From Leptasterias polaris (taxonomy: Eukaryota; Echinodermata; Asteroidea; Forcipulatida; Asteriidae): a DNA stretch of 64,000 bases. The notes below the pieces were generated by a model. It saw nothing but the letters and a program-made list of their open reading frames with translations, was not told the DNA's origin and did not search any database. Shown here in pieces: positions 34,017-46,612 of the stretch. How positions within the stretch are numbered: position 1 is the first letter of the stretch; each line of letters begins with the position of its first letter. The stretch spans positions 1,494,501 to 1,558,500 of the forward strand of contig JAZGTN010000017.1 in assembly GCA_037783415.1 (NCBI GenBank), written 5' to 3'. The translations under genes and the position numbers were made by a program.

Positions 34017-36278
34017 TTGAAACCATTACATTTGTTTGTATGCATACATGAAATTCTTACACGCATACCAGCTTTTCCCTAAAATGAAATCTCTGTATTG
34101 ATATTGATTGTCAGTATTTATAGTTTGGATAATTGATAGAGATATTGGTAATCAAGAGTGATCAATATTCAATTGGTATTTCTATTGATGAATATTGATC
34201 ATCCATATTGATGACTTTATTAATAATCAATATTGGTTTATCAATATTGCTACTTGATTGCTAATGTGAAAAGGGTTCTTAATTAGAGCCATCACATGTC
34301 GGTAATGTAAATGGTGACTAAAAAGTATTGTGAAAACGAAGGATAGATTTTTCTAATTGTAAACAAAAATGTCATGTTGCCTAATATAATGTAACAAGAA
34401 GCCATATAACGTAACAAGAAGCCATTGAGCTATATGTGTTGTAGGACATAGAGGCAACTGAATTGGCCAGAAGTCATAATTCCCTGACCCCATTTAGGTG
34501 TTTTTTCTCGGTAGATTCATCATCAGCACTCGAGATTGATCGCCTTTGATTATTTGTAAGTAGGATTATTTGTCGAGCAGAATGGTGATGTTTTACTGCA
34601 GAGCACAATTTTAGCGGGGATATAATCAAAAGCGAACAAAAAAATGAGGGCGGGAAAAAATAGCATGACATTTTAAGCTTTACTTTGTGAGACATGTACT
34701 ACACCTTTTCATGATCGGGTTTCTGGAAAAGGAATTTCGATTCTGAAACCGTAGTCGAAATTTCTTTGATTGTTCAATAGATCCGCCCCATTATGCATTG
34801 ACCAATTCACCAATTGCAATTGAGAACCCTCTCCCAAAGTCTGAGAAAAGTCTGACTTGTTAAAAAACACATTACAAAATGTATCAATAAATACTTCAGA
34901 GATTTTATGCACTCTGATTGGTCAAAGACTGGTCACATGGGGGGTGTTTTAACATAGGATATGAAGACTGGCTCTGTGAGCTATGTTGACTAACTGGCGT
35001 TAAAGGTGTTTATTAATGGGAATAACAGTGTGAGGTATTTATTAATGGGAATAACAGAGGACCTGATCTTTAGTGTGTGGTAATGACCTTGGTTGGTGGC
35101 TGGCGGCTGTTCCTGGACCAAGCCGAAGGCCTTTTGCTGGCTATTAACAGTGGCCAGCCACCAACCACCACACAGTGAGGACTACATCATCCGACTGTCG
35201 TTCCCCAATTATAAACAAGTTTGGTTTTTAGTGTCATGTCTTTTGTGGGTGGTGCAGGACATTGCAAGACTTTCTATCCCTGAGGGCGCTGTTGACCGAC
35301 AGTTGATAGGGTTGGCGGGGGGGGGGGGGGGTCATCAATCAGTCTATATGAATCTTCTTCATCATCCTAACATATATGTGCGGACTGTTCTAAAGTTATT
35401 TAGGTTTGACTGTGCAATAAATTGTCAGAAAACTAATGGGCAAGTTAAACCTGCATTTGATATTGAAGGGTTTGGGCTTAACATGGTTAGCCATTTGCGA
35501 GTTATATTTGTATAATGTCAAGTTCAATGACTTACTTAATCACAAGCGATCGCTTAAATTTTGAATTCCTCAGACTAAAGAGACAGTTGTGATGTCAAAT
35601 GGCTCAGGCCAAGTTTTTGTATAGCAACCTCCAGATGAGCAAACCCTGGTACCATCGTGCCAGACATACATTCAATTGAGTATGGGTGTTTGCCAACTCT
35701 TAAGTAACTATGCAGTCATGTGACATAGAGTTCAAATTTAAGCAGACGCGCAAATGGCCCGTTCAGAATTGTATTGACATTTGTAACTGATTGAGAGAGA
35801 ATAAATTTGACCATGTCCTTTATTGTGTAGATGTGGATGGTACAAATCACACAAAAAGGTTAAGTTACTGATCTTATGAGAAGAAAAACCTGTTGTTTGG
35901 TGAGAAAGTTTTTGGCATTTGATCTTCAAACTTAAGATTTGTGTTAAGCCTAGATAAACTTTATTAAGCCGCTATGTTTACGAAAGATTTGTATAAAGTT
36001 TTGAAGATTGGAAGATGAAGGATACACCATTGGTACTGACAAAAAACCAAAACACTTGAGCATGGTTTGGATTTGTTCGTGGAAAGTATTAAAGGTAACG
36101 TTTGTAGTTGTAGAGATGAAATGGAATCAAACGTGCCCAGATTTCATGATGCATGAAATGCCATTTTCCATGCTGTTGGATTTAATTTATGCAAAATTTT
36201 AACCGATTTAATGACCTCTGCAGGAAATGTTATACAAATATTTAAAATAATAAACCACAAGGCACCCCCCCCCCCCCC
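34017..36278. other. Intergenic stretch with small inverted and direct repeats
   Basis: Contains an 'aatattgat'-rich A+T tract (about 34110-34260), a tandem duplication of 'tttattaatgggaataaca' (about 35005-35055), a 14-bp perfect inverted repeat ggttggtggctggc at 35091-35104 and 35153-35166, a poly-G run (about 35319-35331) and a relative of the 1086 MITE (about 35525-35720). No credible exon. Confidence 0.55.
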
Positions 36279-36405
36279 GAACAAAGATATTGACAAAATA
36301 GGGAAACCGCCAACATAGGGCTAGATAGCTCAGTTGGTAGAGCGCTGGCACGTTAAACCGGAGGTCGTTGGTTCAAATCCCGCTCTAGTCAATTTTTCTT
36401 TGTTC
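36279..36405 (+). mobile_element. tRNA-like element with inverted-repeat ends, copy A
   Basis: The left end gaacaaagatattgac and right end gtcaatttttctttgttc are imperfect inverted repeats. Between them, 36319-36390 is a 72-nt tRNA-like sequence: a seven-pair acceptor stem (ggctaga/tctagtc), an A box tagctcagttgg, a D arm ctca/gagc-type and a B box ggttcaaatcc. The anticodon arm gives no loop with both a good stem and U33, so no anticodon is assigned. It could be a tRNA-derived SINE or MITE, or a displaced tRNA gene; repetition favours a mobile element. Confidence 0.75.
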
Positions 36406-37982
36406 AACCCAAAATCACAAATATTTAAACAAATATGAGTGCATTGTTGCAGAATATAATCGCGAGGTGAAATCTAGACTATTCCATTTCATGAGGTGAA
36501 GCCGAGTGAAATGAAAATGGCAGATTTCATCTTGTAAAATGCAATCAATATTTGTTTCGTATTTTTTAAACTGACACTTGTATCCTTGTCACTTAAATTT
36601 TACACAAAATAGACAAGGAAACTCGTCGACCCCGCACTCTAAAAATTCTATTAAAAAACTTCTAAACAATATCGACAACTCCACGTATACACTGACCTTG
36701 TCCGCTGTGACACAACCTTGCCTCGTTTGGAAAAACAGCTGAGAAACAATTAATTTTGGAAGGTTGTTACAAAGCGTCCAATTATTATCAATATTGGACG
36801 AGCGTCCTGTCCAATATTAAATTGTGGAGCATTGTGGCAGTAAATACATGCAAAGTAATGGATGACACATGATGTGTGTTCCACCAATCAAATGACAAGA
36901 ATCTCTGTGTGCTAATTTATCTGTTTAGCTTGAATTTGCAGAGCACCAGTTGCACTATATGGACATAATACAAAATGCCTATTTTGGCTGGTTGCCGCTA
37001 TGCAAGATTTTCAGGGCTTAGCAGAGATTTGTTTGCAACTTTGGCCGAGGTGTGTCTGGTCTTAAAATTAGTAGTTATTTAATAGATTTGATTAACATGA
37101 CTAATCTAAGTTTGATGGGATTTGAGGCATTGCATGGTGAGGTATCAATGTATATCTAAGTTTTGTCACCCATAAGGGAAAAACTGCGAATGAATTTGCT
37201 CGAGTTGATTTGAGAAAGCTGTTCGACGGAAAAAAAAAAACTGTATTTAGTGATTGAAGAAGAAATATATAATTTTAACAGTTATTCCTTAAATAAAATA
37301 GAGAGTACACATATATAGGATTTATTACGGGATTTTATTATTGAGGCAGTTATGCATTTGTTTAATTAATTGATTATAATGACACAAATGAATTTTTCCA
37401 TGATTTAATTATAGTTGATTAAAATATTAATTACAGTTGATAATATCACTAAACTGTGTACAATTGGTGTATTTTTGGTTATGTTTTGTGTCTGATAAAC
37501 CTACTTTTAACCCTAATGCCTTCACTCAGTCTTAGTTATTGCCAAATTATCATTAAAAAGATTGATACTGACTTAGTTTCAAGGCTCTGCTTACTGAGTG
37601 AGGATGTAACTGTCTCACAGGGTTAAGCACCAAATATCTGTGCTAGCTTTGTCGGTAAAAATCACTTAAGTATTCTTAGTATTGTGATGTACGCACACAT
37701 GACCACAAGCAGCATTTCCTTACCAAACTGTTTTTATATGTTGGATGTTAATTTAGCAGCGGGAGTAAAGAATAATATTTGTTTTTTGCCCTTACACCAA
37801 TGTATGGTCGGTACTATCCCGAGTTCCTTGACAAAAATCCACAAGCATATCACTGGGTGGGATCTTATCCCATGACCTTTGCTGGAGCAAATGTGTTACC
37901 TCCAAACCACCGAGCTATAGCCCTTTTTAGTAGATGTTGGTAGCTATAAAGGCAGTTTGAGTCCTATAGACCATGTTACATT

Positions 37983-38300
37983 TGTTTACAGAGTGGTGAC
38001 CTTGTACATTCTAAAGTGTTTCCTGCTGGGCAAGATCCCCACAGGCAATATGGGAAAATTTACATTTTGTGTCTTTTTTTTCACATAAATTCAAAATTTA
38101 CACAAGCAACAGCTGTACAGCTTTTAAGATGTCCCCACTTTCTTCAAATCAAAAGTTGAGAAAAATTAGACAATGCAATCTCCATAAAACATAAGATTTG
38201 TTGTATTCTTCCATTGATCTGTGTACAAATGTGCCTGCAGGAAGTCCATGCTCTGTGGCTCTTTTGTAAACATGTGATGTCACAGGTCACATCGTCTATT
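37983..38300 (+). repeat. Dispersed repeat, copy 1
   Basis: Shares ordered blocks with 43560-43872: 'tttacattttgtgtc', 'aacagctg', 'caatctccataaaacataag' type sequence, and 'gctctgtggctcttttgtaa' then 'acatgtgatgtcacagg'. Identity falls to patches between blocks. No ORF. Confidence 0.7.
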
Positions 38301-38723
38301 ATAGCAGCAGGTACCGCAACGATGTAGTAGATGTCCAATTTATTGACCCATCCTGTGCGCTACGCATACTTAGATTTGTGTTTCCATTGCTACATCTCGT
38401 TTGACATCTGATGGTAGTGGGATTGCACAAGGTCTGCGATACACTACCCACCCTTTTCGACATTATAAAGAGGTTGCTGTAGTCACCATAATTATTTGCA
38501 GTCTTAATTTCAGGTTTTTTCTTCGTATTTTTCTGTCTTGAAAGGCATGAACTGACCACCAAGGGAATTCGCCAAATAAAAATTGGGCAGAACCGCGGCA
38601 CCCAGCCTTCTCTCTCGCATACCAACCTTCATTTCCTTCCGGCCCCCATCCCAACTCCACAGCTGTTCTTTGTAGTTGTGCAATTTACATATGTGTTGGC
38701 TTTGTTTTCCACCATGCACCACC

Positions 38724-41275
38724 TGTAACCTGGAAAAATGGACCGCTTGAATAAAACAAAATAAAACTACGCTCTGGGGAAACTCACTTCAGAAAAACTC
38801 AATTAATCTAAGGATCGAATAGGGTTTAGACGCGAGGAAATGCAAAAAGTAGGACAGGGACTCAAAATGTTGGTTTCTCAACAAAAAAAAAATGAAACAT
38901 AACTTTATTGATATAAGGCAATGACCAAAAGCAAAACCAGTGATCGAAATATAATAGTCTAAACCAAGTAAACTCTAAACCAAGACCAATAGAAACTATA
39001 TTGAACTAAACCCAGAATACTTGAAGAAAAAGAATTTATAGAAACCACTAAAAACAACAAAACACAGTGCCAAAGAAGGTTACAAATTAAAATCAAGATG
39101 GCTTTAAAACCGAGTCCATAGCAGTAAATACTTGAAACAGGCAAATGAAGTTGTAAGTTATATAAAATCAATCGTGATGGTAGGAGCATGGAGGGTCTTT
39201 TCCTTCCTCCATGGTAGGAGTGTTCTCCTTTGCACCTGCCAGGCTGCTACTTAAGAAGTAAACTTGTAATACATATAATACAGGGGTGACTTAATTACCA
39301 CTACAAGGATGTGGATTAAGGATTAAGCAAGAGGGTTGTTTATTACAGGAATTCCTAGAAATTAACTTGTACAGGGTGCTAGAAGAGATTAAATTGGAAA
39401 TATAAACAGTGGAAGGGAACATAGACACTAAGTCTCCTACTGGACAAAGGTTTTTCTACACCTGTCACACTCGCCACTACTTAAACCCATTGTTGTCCTC
39501 AACAATGTTAAAAAATACAAAAATGAAAACTACAATGAATTTACAGCAAAATAAAACTTATACAAGATATAAAACAAGATATAACTATACAAAAATCAAG
39601 GCCAAAAATAACTTTGTCGGGCAAAACGCATAATCTCCCGAAACCCCATAATATTAAGTGAAATTTGCAGGCTGTGCAAAGTTTGCCACTTCAATGACTT
39701 GGGCAAAACTTCTAGGTAATGAGTGTATATATCTCCACTGTCGGTCTGCTTATAGTAAGCACTCCATTCTTCACCGTCAGGCTGTCCCAAACATGCACCA
39801 GCCTGATCCTTATTGCTCCTGGCTCCCTTTTCAGCTGATGAGGGCTAGGCTTCCTTTCACCAGAAGATTTCAATTCCACGACTCTGGAGATGACCTTGTC
39901 TTTAAGTTGGGCTGACTTCACGTCAGGGGGAGGAGTTGGCAGGATTGCGTCCTCTACTGCTGGGGTCGATTCTACCTGCTGAAACGATGACGGACTATAA
40001 TAAACTGTTGTTGGTGTGGATTGGCCATCAAACTCTCGCCATTGCCTCTGGCAACTTCGGGGTACTTTACTGCACCAAGCAGAACTTCTCCTCTGGCGCT
40101 GACGACCGTCCATCTGCATCTGCAGTCTCAGCAACAGTTCTCCTTGTTGTCGCTGCTGAGCAACAATGTCTCCAAGGAGATCCTTCACCGTCTCTAGCAA
40201 ACTCCTCTCTTTAGCAGGCTCCTCCATCGACGGAACTGAGGGTCTTTCTGCTGGTTGTGGGTCAAAACCACACATCTGAAGTGTGGTCAAAGATGGCTTA
40301 ACCACTGGTTGAAGAATTTCGTTGAAACAACCAAATCCAGGGGGAGGGGAGATGTATGGCATCCCGATCCCGTCGGGCAAAATTGTGGAACTCGGCCTTT
40401 CAACCATAGTGAAATAAAATGCTTCCAAAACTCTGGCACTGTGTTCGTAAGCTTAAAACTAATGACCGTCCCTACTTTTTGACAAAACCTGACGATAAGT
40501 TCTAAAGGAACATAAACCCTACCCGGATTCTCCACCCAAAAAATGTAACCTGGAAAAATGGACCGCTTGAATAAAACTAAATAAAACTACGCTCTGGGGA
40601 AACTCACTTCAGAAAAACTCAATTAATCTAAGGATCGAATAGGGTTTAGACGCGAGGAAATGCAAAAAGTAGGACAGGGACTCAAAATGTATGGTTTACT
40701 CAACAAACAAAAAATGAAAAATAACTTTATTGATTATAAGGCAATGACCAAAAGCAAAACCAGTGATCGAAATATAGTCAATAAACCAAGTAAACTCTAA
40801 ATCAAGACCAATAGAAACTATTGAACTAAACCCAGAATACTTGAAGAAAAAGAATTTATAGAAACCACTAAAAACAACAAAACACAGTGCCAAAGGTTAC
40901 AAATTAAAATCAAAATGGCTTTAAAACCGAGTCCATAGCAGTATTAATACTTGAAACAGGCAAATGAAGTATAGTTATATAAAATGAATCGTGATGGTAG
41001 GAGAACACATAAATGTGGAGTGTTCTCCTTGTGCTGCCAGGCTGCTACTTAAGAAGTAAACTATAATACATTTACACTATAATACAGGGGTGACTATACT
41101 AAGCTTAATTACCACTACAAGGATGAAGGATTAAGGATTAAGCAAGAGCTAGGTTGTTTATTACAGGAATTCCTAGAAATTAACTTGTACAGGGTGCTAG
41201 AAGAGATTAAATTGGAAATATAAACAGTGGAAGGGAACTTTAAAACTGGACAAAGGTTTTTCTACACCTGTCACA
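38724..41275 (-). mobile_element. Short LTR retrotransposon, gag-only, non-autonomous
   Basis: Two direct repeats, 38724-39469 and 40544-41275, start tgtaacctggaaaaatggac and end cacctgtcaca, the expected TG...CA form, and agree over most of about 740 bp with small indels. The four bases cacc flank both outer ends, a likely target duplication. The 1074-bp interior encodes on the minus strand a Pro/Gln/Arg-rich gag-like protein and has no protease, reverse transcriptase or integrase. Just inside the minus-strand 5' LTR, tgggtggagaatccggg could be a primer binding site. LTR divergence shows the copy is not very recent. Confidence 0.85.
39712..40428 (-). CDS. Gag-like ORF of the LTR element
   Basis: An uninterrupted 238-residue frame with proline-rich starts (MPYISPPPGF), a Glu/Leu/Gln helix (LLETVKDLLGDIVAQQRQQG) that could form a coiled coil, and an Arg/Gln-rich segment. 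There is no zinc knuckle. An overlapping frame at 40287-40535 begins nearer the LTR (MENPGRVYVPLELIVRFC), suggesting the original gag started there and has been frameshifted. The gag call rests on position and composition, not on a recognised domain. Confidence 0.45.
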   Translation of the reverse strand: MEAFYFTMVERPSSTILPDGIGMPYISPPPGFGCFNEILQPVVKPSLTTLQMCGFDPQPAERPSVPSMEEPAKERSLLETVKDLLGDIVAQQRQQGELLLRLQMQMDGRQRQRRSSAWCSKVPRSCQRQWREFDGQSTPTTVYYSPSSFQQVESTPAVEDAILPTPPPDVKSAQLKDKVISRVVELKSSGERKPSPHQLKREPGAIRIRLVHVWDSLTVKNGVLTISRPTVEIYTLIT

Positions 41276-41532
41276 CACCCGCACTTTTGCCAATTGTACA
41301 TTGCATCCACCTCTGGTTTTATCCCCATTTCAAAACAAGAACCACCCATGTTTTCATTATTCCCTTTCCTCCCTGCTCCTTCAGTATGTCTCCTACCTTC
41401 CCAACCCCCTTTTCTATAAAGAACTACATCTACATGAGGCCTCTATAAAGTTTTCCTTGAACCAATTGACCTACAAAATGTATTTCTCACTCCACACAAG
41501 GAAGCTTTTAAACAGACCAACCCTCAAGCTTC

Positions 41533-41700
41533 TTGAACATTCAGGTTGGTGTAGTGGTATCTTGCCTCGCCTCCCACCTCTGGGACCCTGGTTTAAATCC
41601 CACTGGGAGTACTATGTTGATTGGTTTTTCAGTCCCTACCATAATTGTGTGGGTTTTCCCTGGAATATTTCTCTGGGGTTGTCCTCCCACATCTAAAACT
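41533..41700 (+). mobile_element. SINE-like repeat with tRNA-like head
   Basis: ggttggtgtagtggtatctt resembles an A box region, and ctggtttaaatcccactggg the B box. The body 'tggttttt ... ccctaccataattgtgtggg' is non-coding. I saw no second full copy. Confidence 0.45.
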
Positions 41701-42060
41701 GAAACTTTCCTTCATTGTCTTCTCTCCATGGGGTTCTTGGCTAGAATAGTGATTATAAGTTCGCTTTTCTGAGAGTCCTTAATAAATGATTAATTCTGGT
41801 TGTGAGGCCAAGGAATCTCAGAAAAAAAATGAAAATGAAATTAGAACATTTTGAGTGCGTTCCGGTCTATTCTTATCCTTTTGAGGTCCTCTCTATAATG
41901 CAGTTACATACCATCAAAATGTTTTTGTGGTCATTTATGCAGTGTCTCCCCTCATGACTTGCTTTCATACAGCTACGTTGATTTCACTATTCCCGCTATA
42001 AACATTCTTCATCTGTAGCATTTAAATGAGAGTGGAAGTCCTCTCAGGCCACTCCACTGC

Positions 42061-42481
42061 GTGTCGTGGCCGAGCGGACTATAAGAGCACCGAACTCAAG
42101 CTCTTGTTTCCAGTGATCAGCAGAGTGTGGGTTCGAATCCCAGTCGTGACACTTGTGTCCTTAAGCAAGACACTTAACCACATGCTTCGTCCTTCGGATG
42201 GGACGTTTAGCCGTAGGTCCCGTGTGTTGTGTAATGCACGTAAAAGAACCCAGTGCACTTATCGTAAAGAGAAGGGGTCGCCCCGGTGTTTCTGGTTTGA
42301 TTGGCTGCATATTGCGCCACAGCACCTTGTAAACCATTACATGGTGCTATGCAAAGGAATAGGTCTCATACTTCAACACGTAACTCCACATACCTTGTAA
42401 GAAAAATACTGAGCGCTTTGAGACACCCATCGGGAGTATAAAAGCGCTATATAAGAACTGCGTATTATTATTATTATTATT
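42061..42481 (+). mobile_element. Full-length tRNA-Leu-derived SINE
   Basis: The head gtgtcgtggccgagcggact with a long variable arm and B box 'gggttcgaatcccagtcgtg' folds as a class II tRNA. The arm 'ccgaactcaagctctt' gives a loop consistent with anticodon CAA (Leu). The body passes 'gggacgtttagccgtaggtc', 'cacgtaaaagaacccagtgc' and ends 'gcgctatataagaactgcgt' plus (att)n. Confidence 0.92.
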
Positions 42482-42494
42482 GTAAATAGCAGTT

Positions 42495-42760
42495 GGGCCA
42501 AATTTCATAGAGCTGCTTAAGCACAAAAACAAGAGACACAATCGGAGACCAGAGTCACGTGACTCATAGTGGGTATACAATGTAAACAAACCAAGCAAGC
42601 AATGCACAGGGAGCATGGAAGAGCATGCTTCCCACCTTACAGCAGAAGCACTCGGAAGCAGCCACGCGTTTACATGTTTCCACTATAGAGTCACGTGACT
42701 GCAGTCACCAATTTCCAATTGTGTCTATTATGCTTACCCTGCAGAAAAGTTTACCAACCA
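42495..42760. mobile_element. MITE of the 'tttcatagagctgctta' family with a second MITE nested in it
   Basis: The outer left half (gccaaatttcatagagctgc) is interrupted after 'gcacaaaaacaag' by an insert at about 42534-42728. The insert's ends agacacaatcggagacc and aatttccaattgtgtct are inverted repeats, each followed inward by the palindrome agtcacgtgact. Outer-family sequence (atgcttaccctgcagaaaag) resumes after it. Confidence 0.6.
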
Positions 42761-43559
42761 AAACATCATCTCATATATACCATCAATTGTAGCTGTTTCC
42801 TGCTAATGGGGTGCTCAGCATAAATTTCATGTTTCTATAAGTACGCAAATTTGTCTCTTTGTAAAAAACTGGGCTCATGTCTTGAGGCTATGACAGCACC
42901 TGTCCTTTAAAATGAAATTTGAAATAATAAATATCACACTCTATCAAACTTGTTATATTTTGTGTTCACTTTAATTTTACAACTGATTCTGTTACTTACA
43001 GAGTCTTTTTCTTGAAGCTTTTTGAACCTGAAGGACTCTTCTTTGTTCTCCCATTGTTTGGACTTATATGTTTTGTTTAGAGACATCCCTATAATGGTCT
43101 GGTACACGAATGCAAAGCCAAGTCTGTCAAAACACCCAGACCCTTTTGTTAAAATCCTTGATTTCAACAGGTACACACACCCAATACATACTTTCATAAT
43201 TATGAACAATACACTGCACACAGTAGTGCTGCTTGCACACCGTGCAACGCGCAGCCCACAACAGCAAAAAAATAGGCCCATAAAATGCATCTATCTGCAA
43301 TGGCTTTTGTTTACACTACGCACTGCAATGCACCACCCTTTGTATACACTGCACGCAGCAATGCACGCAGCAATGCATGGCCCGTAACAACAAAGTAAAA
43401 GTATCATAAAACTAAAGATCTTTTCAAGTTCCTTTTTTGCTCACATGTCTTGGTCAATTCTGAACAGATTTTGTTCATCTCAGATCATCATGCTCCATAC
43501 AACTTTACAACCTTTAGATGAAAAATGAGAGTGCCTTTATGGATACATACATACATGCA

Positions 43560-43872
43560 TGCAGATATGTACATTTTACATACCAGTGTACATCCGAGGC
43601 ATTTCCTGGCAGGCAAGATATACACTGGTCATATGCGAAATTTTACATTTTGTGTCATAATTTCCACAAAAATTTAAAAGTTATAAAAATAACAGCTGGA
43701 CAAGTTTTGAGACATACCCCCTTTCTTCATATCAAAACTTGGTAAAAATCCGACACTAGTGCGATCTCCACAAAGTATAAGATATGTTTTCTTCTATTGC
43801 CGAACTGTACAAATCCTGCCTGCAGAAAGTCCAGGCTCTGTGGCTCTTTTGTAAACATGTGATGTCACAGGG
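43560..43872 (+). repeat. Dispersed repeat, copy 2
   Basis: Partner of 37983-38300. Both end with the block gtaaacatgtgatgtcacag. Confidence 0.7.
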
Positions 43873-43994
43873 CTGTACAAATATTAAGCCACACATGAAC
43901 TAATATCATAAATCCACTAAGCAGAAAATTTTAATTTGGTAAGCAATTTTATGTGCTTACCAGCTTTATGAAAGAGGGCTCTATAATCTCTCCT

Positions 43995-44539
43995 TAGGCC
44001 ACATTAAAAAAAATTGTTGATCGCCCCGCCCGACCGTTCAAAACCCCCCGACCCCATTTTATTTTATTTTTTTAATCATAAAAAACGCCCCTTTTCAATG
44101 ATATTTTCAGTCAAATTTGGCTCTGACATTGTGTTGATCTATTTTTCCCATGTCTGGATATCTCTTTATACTTTTACTGCCCAGATTGTTCAGCTGATAT
44201 TTTTTCAAAATCTATAAGTTTGAAAAGATGTTTGAAGAAGGTTTTTTCTTCATGTTGGCAAAGCAAGAACAATTCTTCAAATATTTACTTGAGCTACACT
44301 GCGTTTTAGTTTTTTGAAAATTTGTATAGAAAATGTCATCTAGGAGTTAAATGGGTTTAACAAAACAATCAAAAACACACAAACCCTCTGTTTTATAGTG
44401 ATTGTGTTATTTCTTTATTTCATATTTGGCCATGTCAACAGAAATAAATGAAAAGAACAACAAATAAAAACCGCTCTCCCTCCCCCACCCCCCGAAAAAA
44501 AAGGACGATCAACAATTTTTTTCGTTTATGTGGCCTTAC
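43995..44539. mobile_element. 545-bp TIR element
   Basis: taggccacattaaaaaaaat then tgttgatcg at the left pairs with cgatcaacaattttttt and gtttatgtggcctta at the right. The interior shows Pro-rich spurious frames only. Confidence 0.75.
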
Positions 44540-46250
44540 AGTGATGCAATAATTGCTTAATTCAGGGTATATTCCCATTGAAGCAGGTCAGACTTTTACA
44601 AGCTATTACTGTTTTGGTGTGCAAATACATATATGTATGTTTAATATATATTTGTTTCATTCTTTATTAATAGTTTACATTTAATCAATCTGTGTTGAGA
44701 TATAAGTCACATTTAATGTGTAAATAGTAATATTTGATAAAACACTACTAACAACAATTTCAGGTATAGGCCTACTCATTTGCAATTTATACTCAACTTA
44801 TGTCCAAACAATTCCAAGATCTACTAATCAATTAAATTTGATAACCCACACTAGCTGGCAACAGGCATAAATATACCAGGAGCTTTTTCAAATTTTTAAT
44901 GTAGACTGAGTTTTGGGGGGAAGGGGTGCATTTTAGACACTAGCCAACTGGTGACAATAAAAATAATGATGAAAATAAAAGTTTCTTGACTAAACTATGG
45001 TCATGTTATAAAATGGGTTATTAAATCAAATATTGATATGTATGTTTTATATATTTTTAAATTAACCTCCCTGGGATATAATAAAGATTAATTGAATTAA
45101 TTGAATTTAATAATTTTCAAGTAATAAATTTCATGGGAAACTGTTAAAATTTTAATGGAACAGATAATAAAGTAAAAATATACAATTTTGAGCATTTGAT
45201 ATATACAATAATAACAGAGAAATTTTATAAAGCGCAAACAGTTGCAGATCAGCTCCGCCTCAAGGCGCTGGATATAAACAAATGGATTAAACAGAAAAAT
45301 TTACAAACAAAGATAATTAAATGATTACAAAAATTACGATAGACACGGCATGTAACTGCAGCTTGTAAAAAAGAGAGAAGAAATTCCCTGAAACAACAAG
45401 ACTGAGTTGCTTTTTAATTTTGTTTAATGGCATAGCTGAGATGCCTTCGGCGACCCAGCAAGACTGGTCAGTCATGAGTATTGAACCAAATCACCTGATG
45501 TTATCACAATATAAATAGGAGGAGATTGTATGCACAAAAATTCCCTTTTTGTGTGTGGAGATAAAGCCAATAGAATTGCAAAATGTTAAACTGTAGAGGT
45601 TTGAAGACTCTCTACATCATTTTAAATAGATATCTGAAAGTTTGGTCTAAACAAGGGCCAAGTCTTTCATCTCTGTGATGGCAATTTCACCTCTTTCAAG
45701 AAAACCTGAAGGTGCAGTAAAACATCCTGAACATCGGTAAAGATCCTGATAAATCACATCCCTGAATAATCTTTGTTGCGCCATTTTGGGAGTCAATGTC
45801 CCTGTCTGTCCTATGGTATAGTGCCAATTTTAGGCGACGTGGCGTTTACATCTGATTCAGACAGGCGCTCCAGAGATGCGCCAAACCAAATAGAAGCAAC
45901 TCTAGGTCGACCCAAACAACTTTTGGTTTCAGACAAGCAAACTTAGCATAACATGACAAGATCGACGTCTGAAACCAAGACGCTCCAGAGTTGTTCCGAA
46001 CGACTGCAACAGGCGATCTTTCGACTTTAAGCGCATCCAGTCACTGTTTCAGTCGTCAAACTTTTCATGTACTTAACTCAATAATATGATTCCACGCGAC
46101 GCTAGAGTCCTGTCTAAACCGGGTGTTACACGCTTACCTATTGACTCAAAAAATGGTGAGCATGCTAAAGTGGCCGTGTTCATACGAGGGGTCACATGTG
46201 TATATATTACAGAGCATTGGGGTTTGTGTATGTGCTTATAATGTGCTTAT
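44540..46250. other. A+T-rich intergenic stretch
   Basis: Contains a SINE/LINE-like tail remnant at about 45199-45275 (acaataataacagag ... 'aaggcgctggatataaac'). Nothing else recognised. Confidence 0.45.
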
Positions 46251-46612
46251 AATGTACCCAGTCAGTTTCCCTTGTGGTTTATTATTTGATATCTGATATA
46301 AAAAGTCGCATCCCCTTAAGGTGATCCCCAGGCTGCCGCTTCCCAGGTTGTATCGTATACTTGGGTGTGATCCCTGGCTACACGGCAGTTTGCGGTTGAA
46401 TGGCTTCAGACTGGCACCCCCCGAACAAAGATATTGACAAAATAGGGAGACCGCCAACATAGGGCTAGATAGCTCAGTTGGTAGAGCGCCGGCACGTTCG
46501 TTCGGAGGTCGTTGGTTCAAATCCCGCTCTAGTCAATTTTTCTTTGTTCAACCCAAAATCATTTTAAAATGTACCCAGTCAGTTTCCCTTGTGGTTTATT
46601 ATTTGATATCTG
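46251..46612 (+). repeat. 45-bp direct repeat bracketing an inserted tRNA-like element
   Basis: aatgtacccagtcagtttcc with the following 25 bases occurs at 46251-46295 and again, apparently identical, at 46568-46612. The 272 bp between hold tRNA-like copy B and unrelated sequence. Confidence 0.9.
46423..46549 (+). mobile_element. tRNA-like element with inverted-repeat ends, copy B
   Basis: Same 127-bp structure as copy A: end gaacaaagatattgac, tRNA-like 46463-46534, end gtcaatttttctttgttc. It differs from copy A mainly in the anticodon arm (cacgttcgttcgga instead of cacgttaaaccgga). Confidence 0.75.

Noticed and set aside
35093..35515. 140-residue ORF starting MVAGGCSWTK
   Set aside because: Its start comes from a 14-bp inverted repeat and it crosses a poly-G run. 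No homologous domain or splice context was seen.
36319..36390. Functional tRNA gene (also considered at 46463, 53398 and 48264)
   Set aside because: The anticodon arm does not give a normal loop with U33, one T-stem pair is broken, and near-identical flanks in several copies indicate a repeated element.
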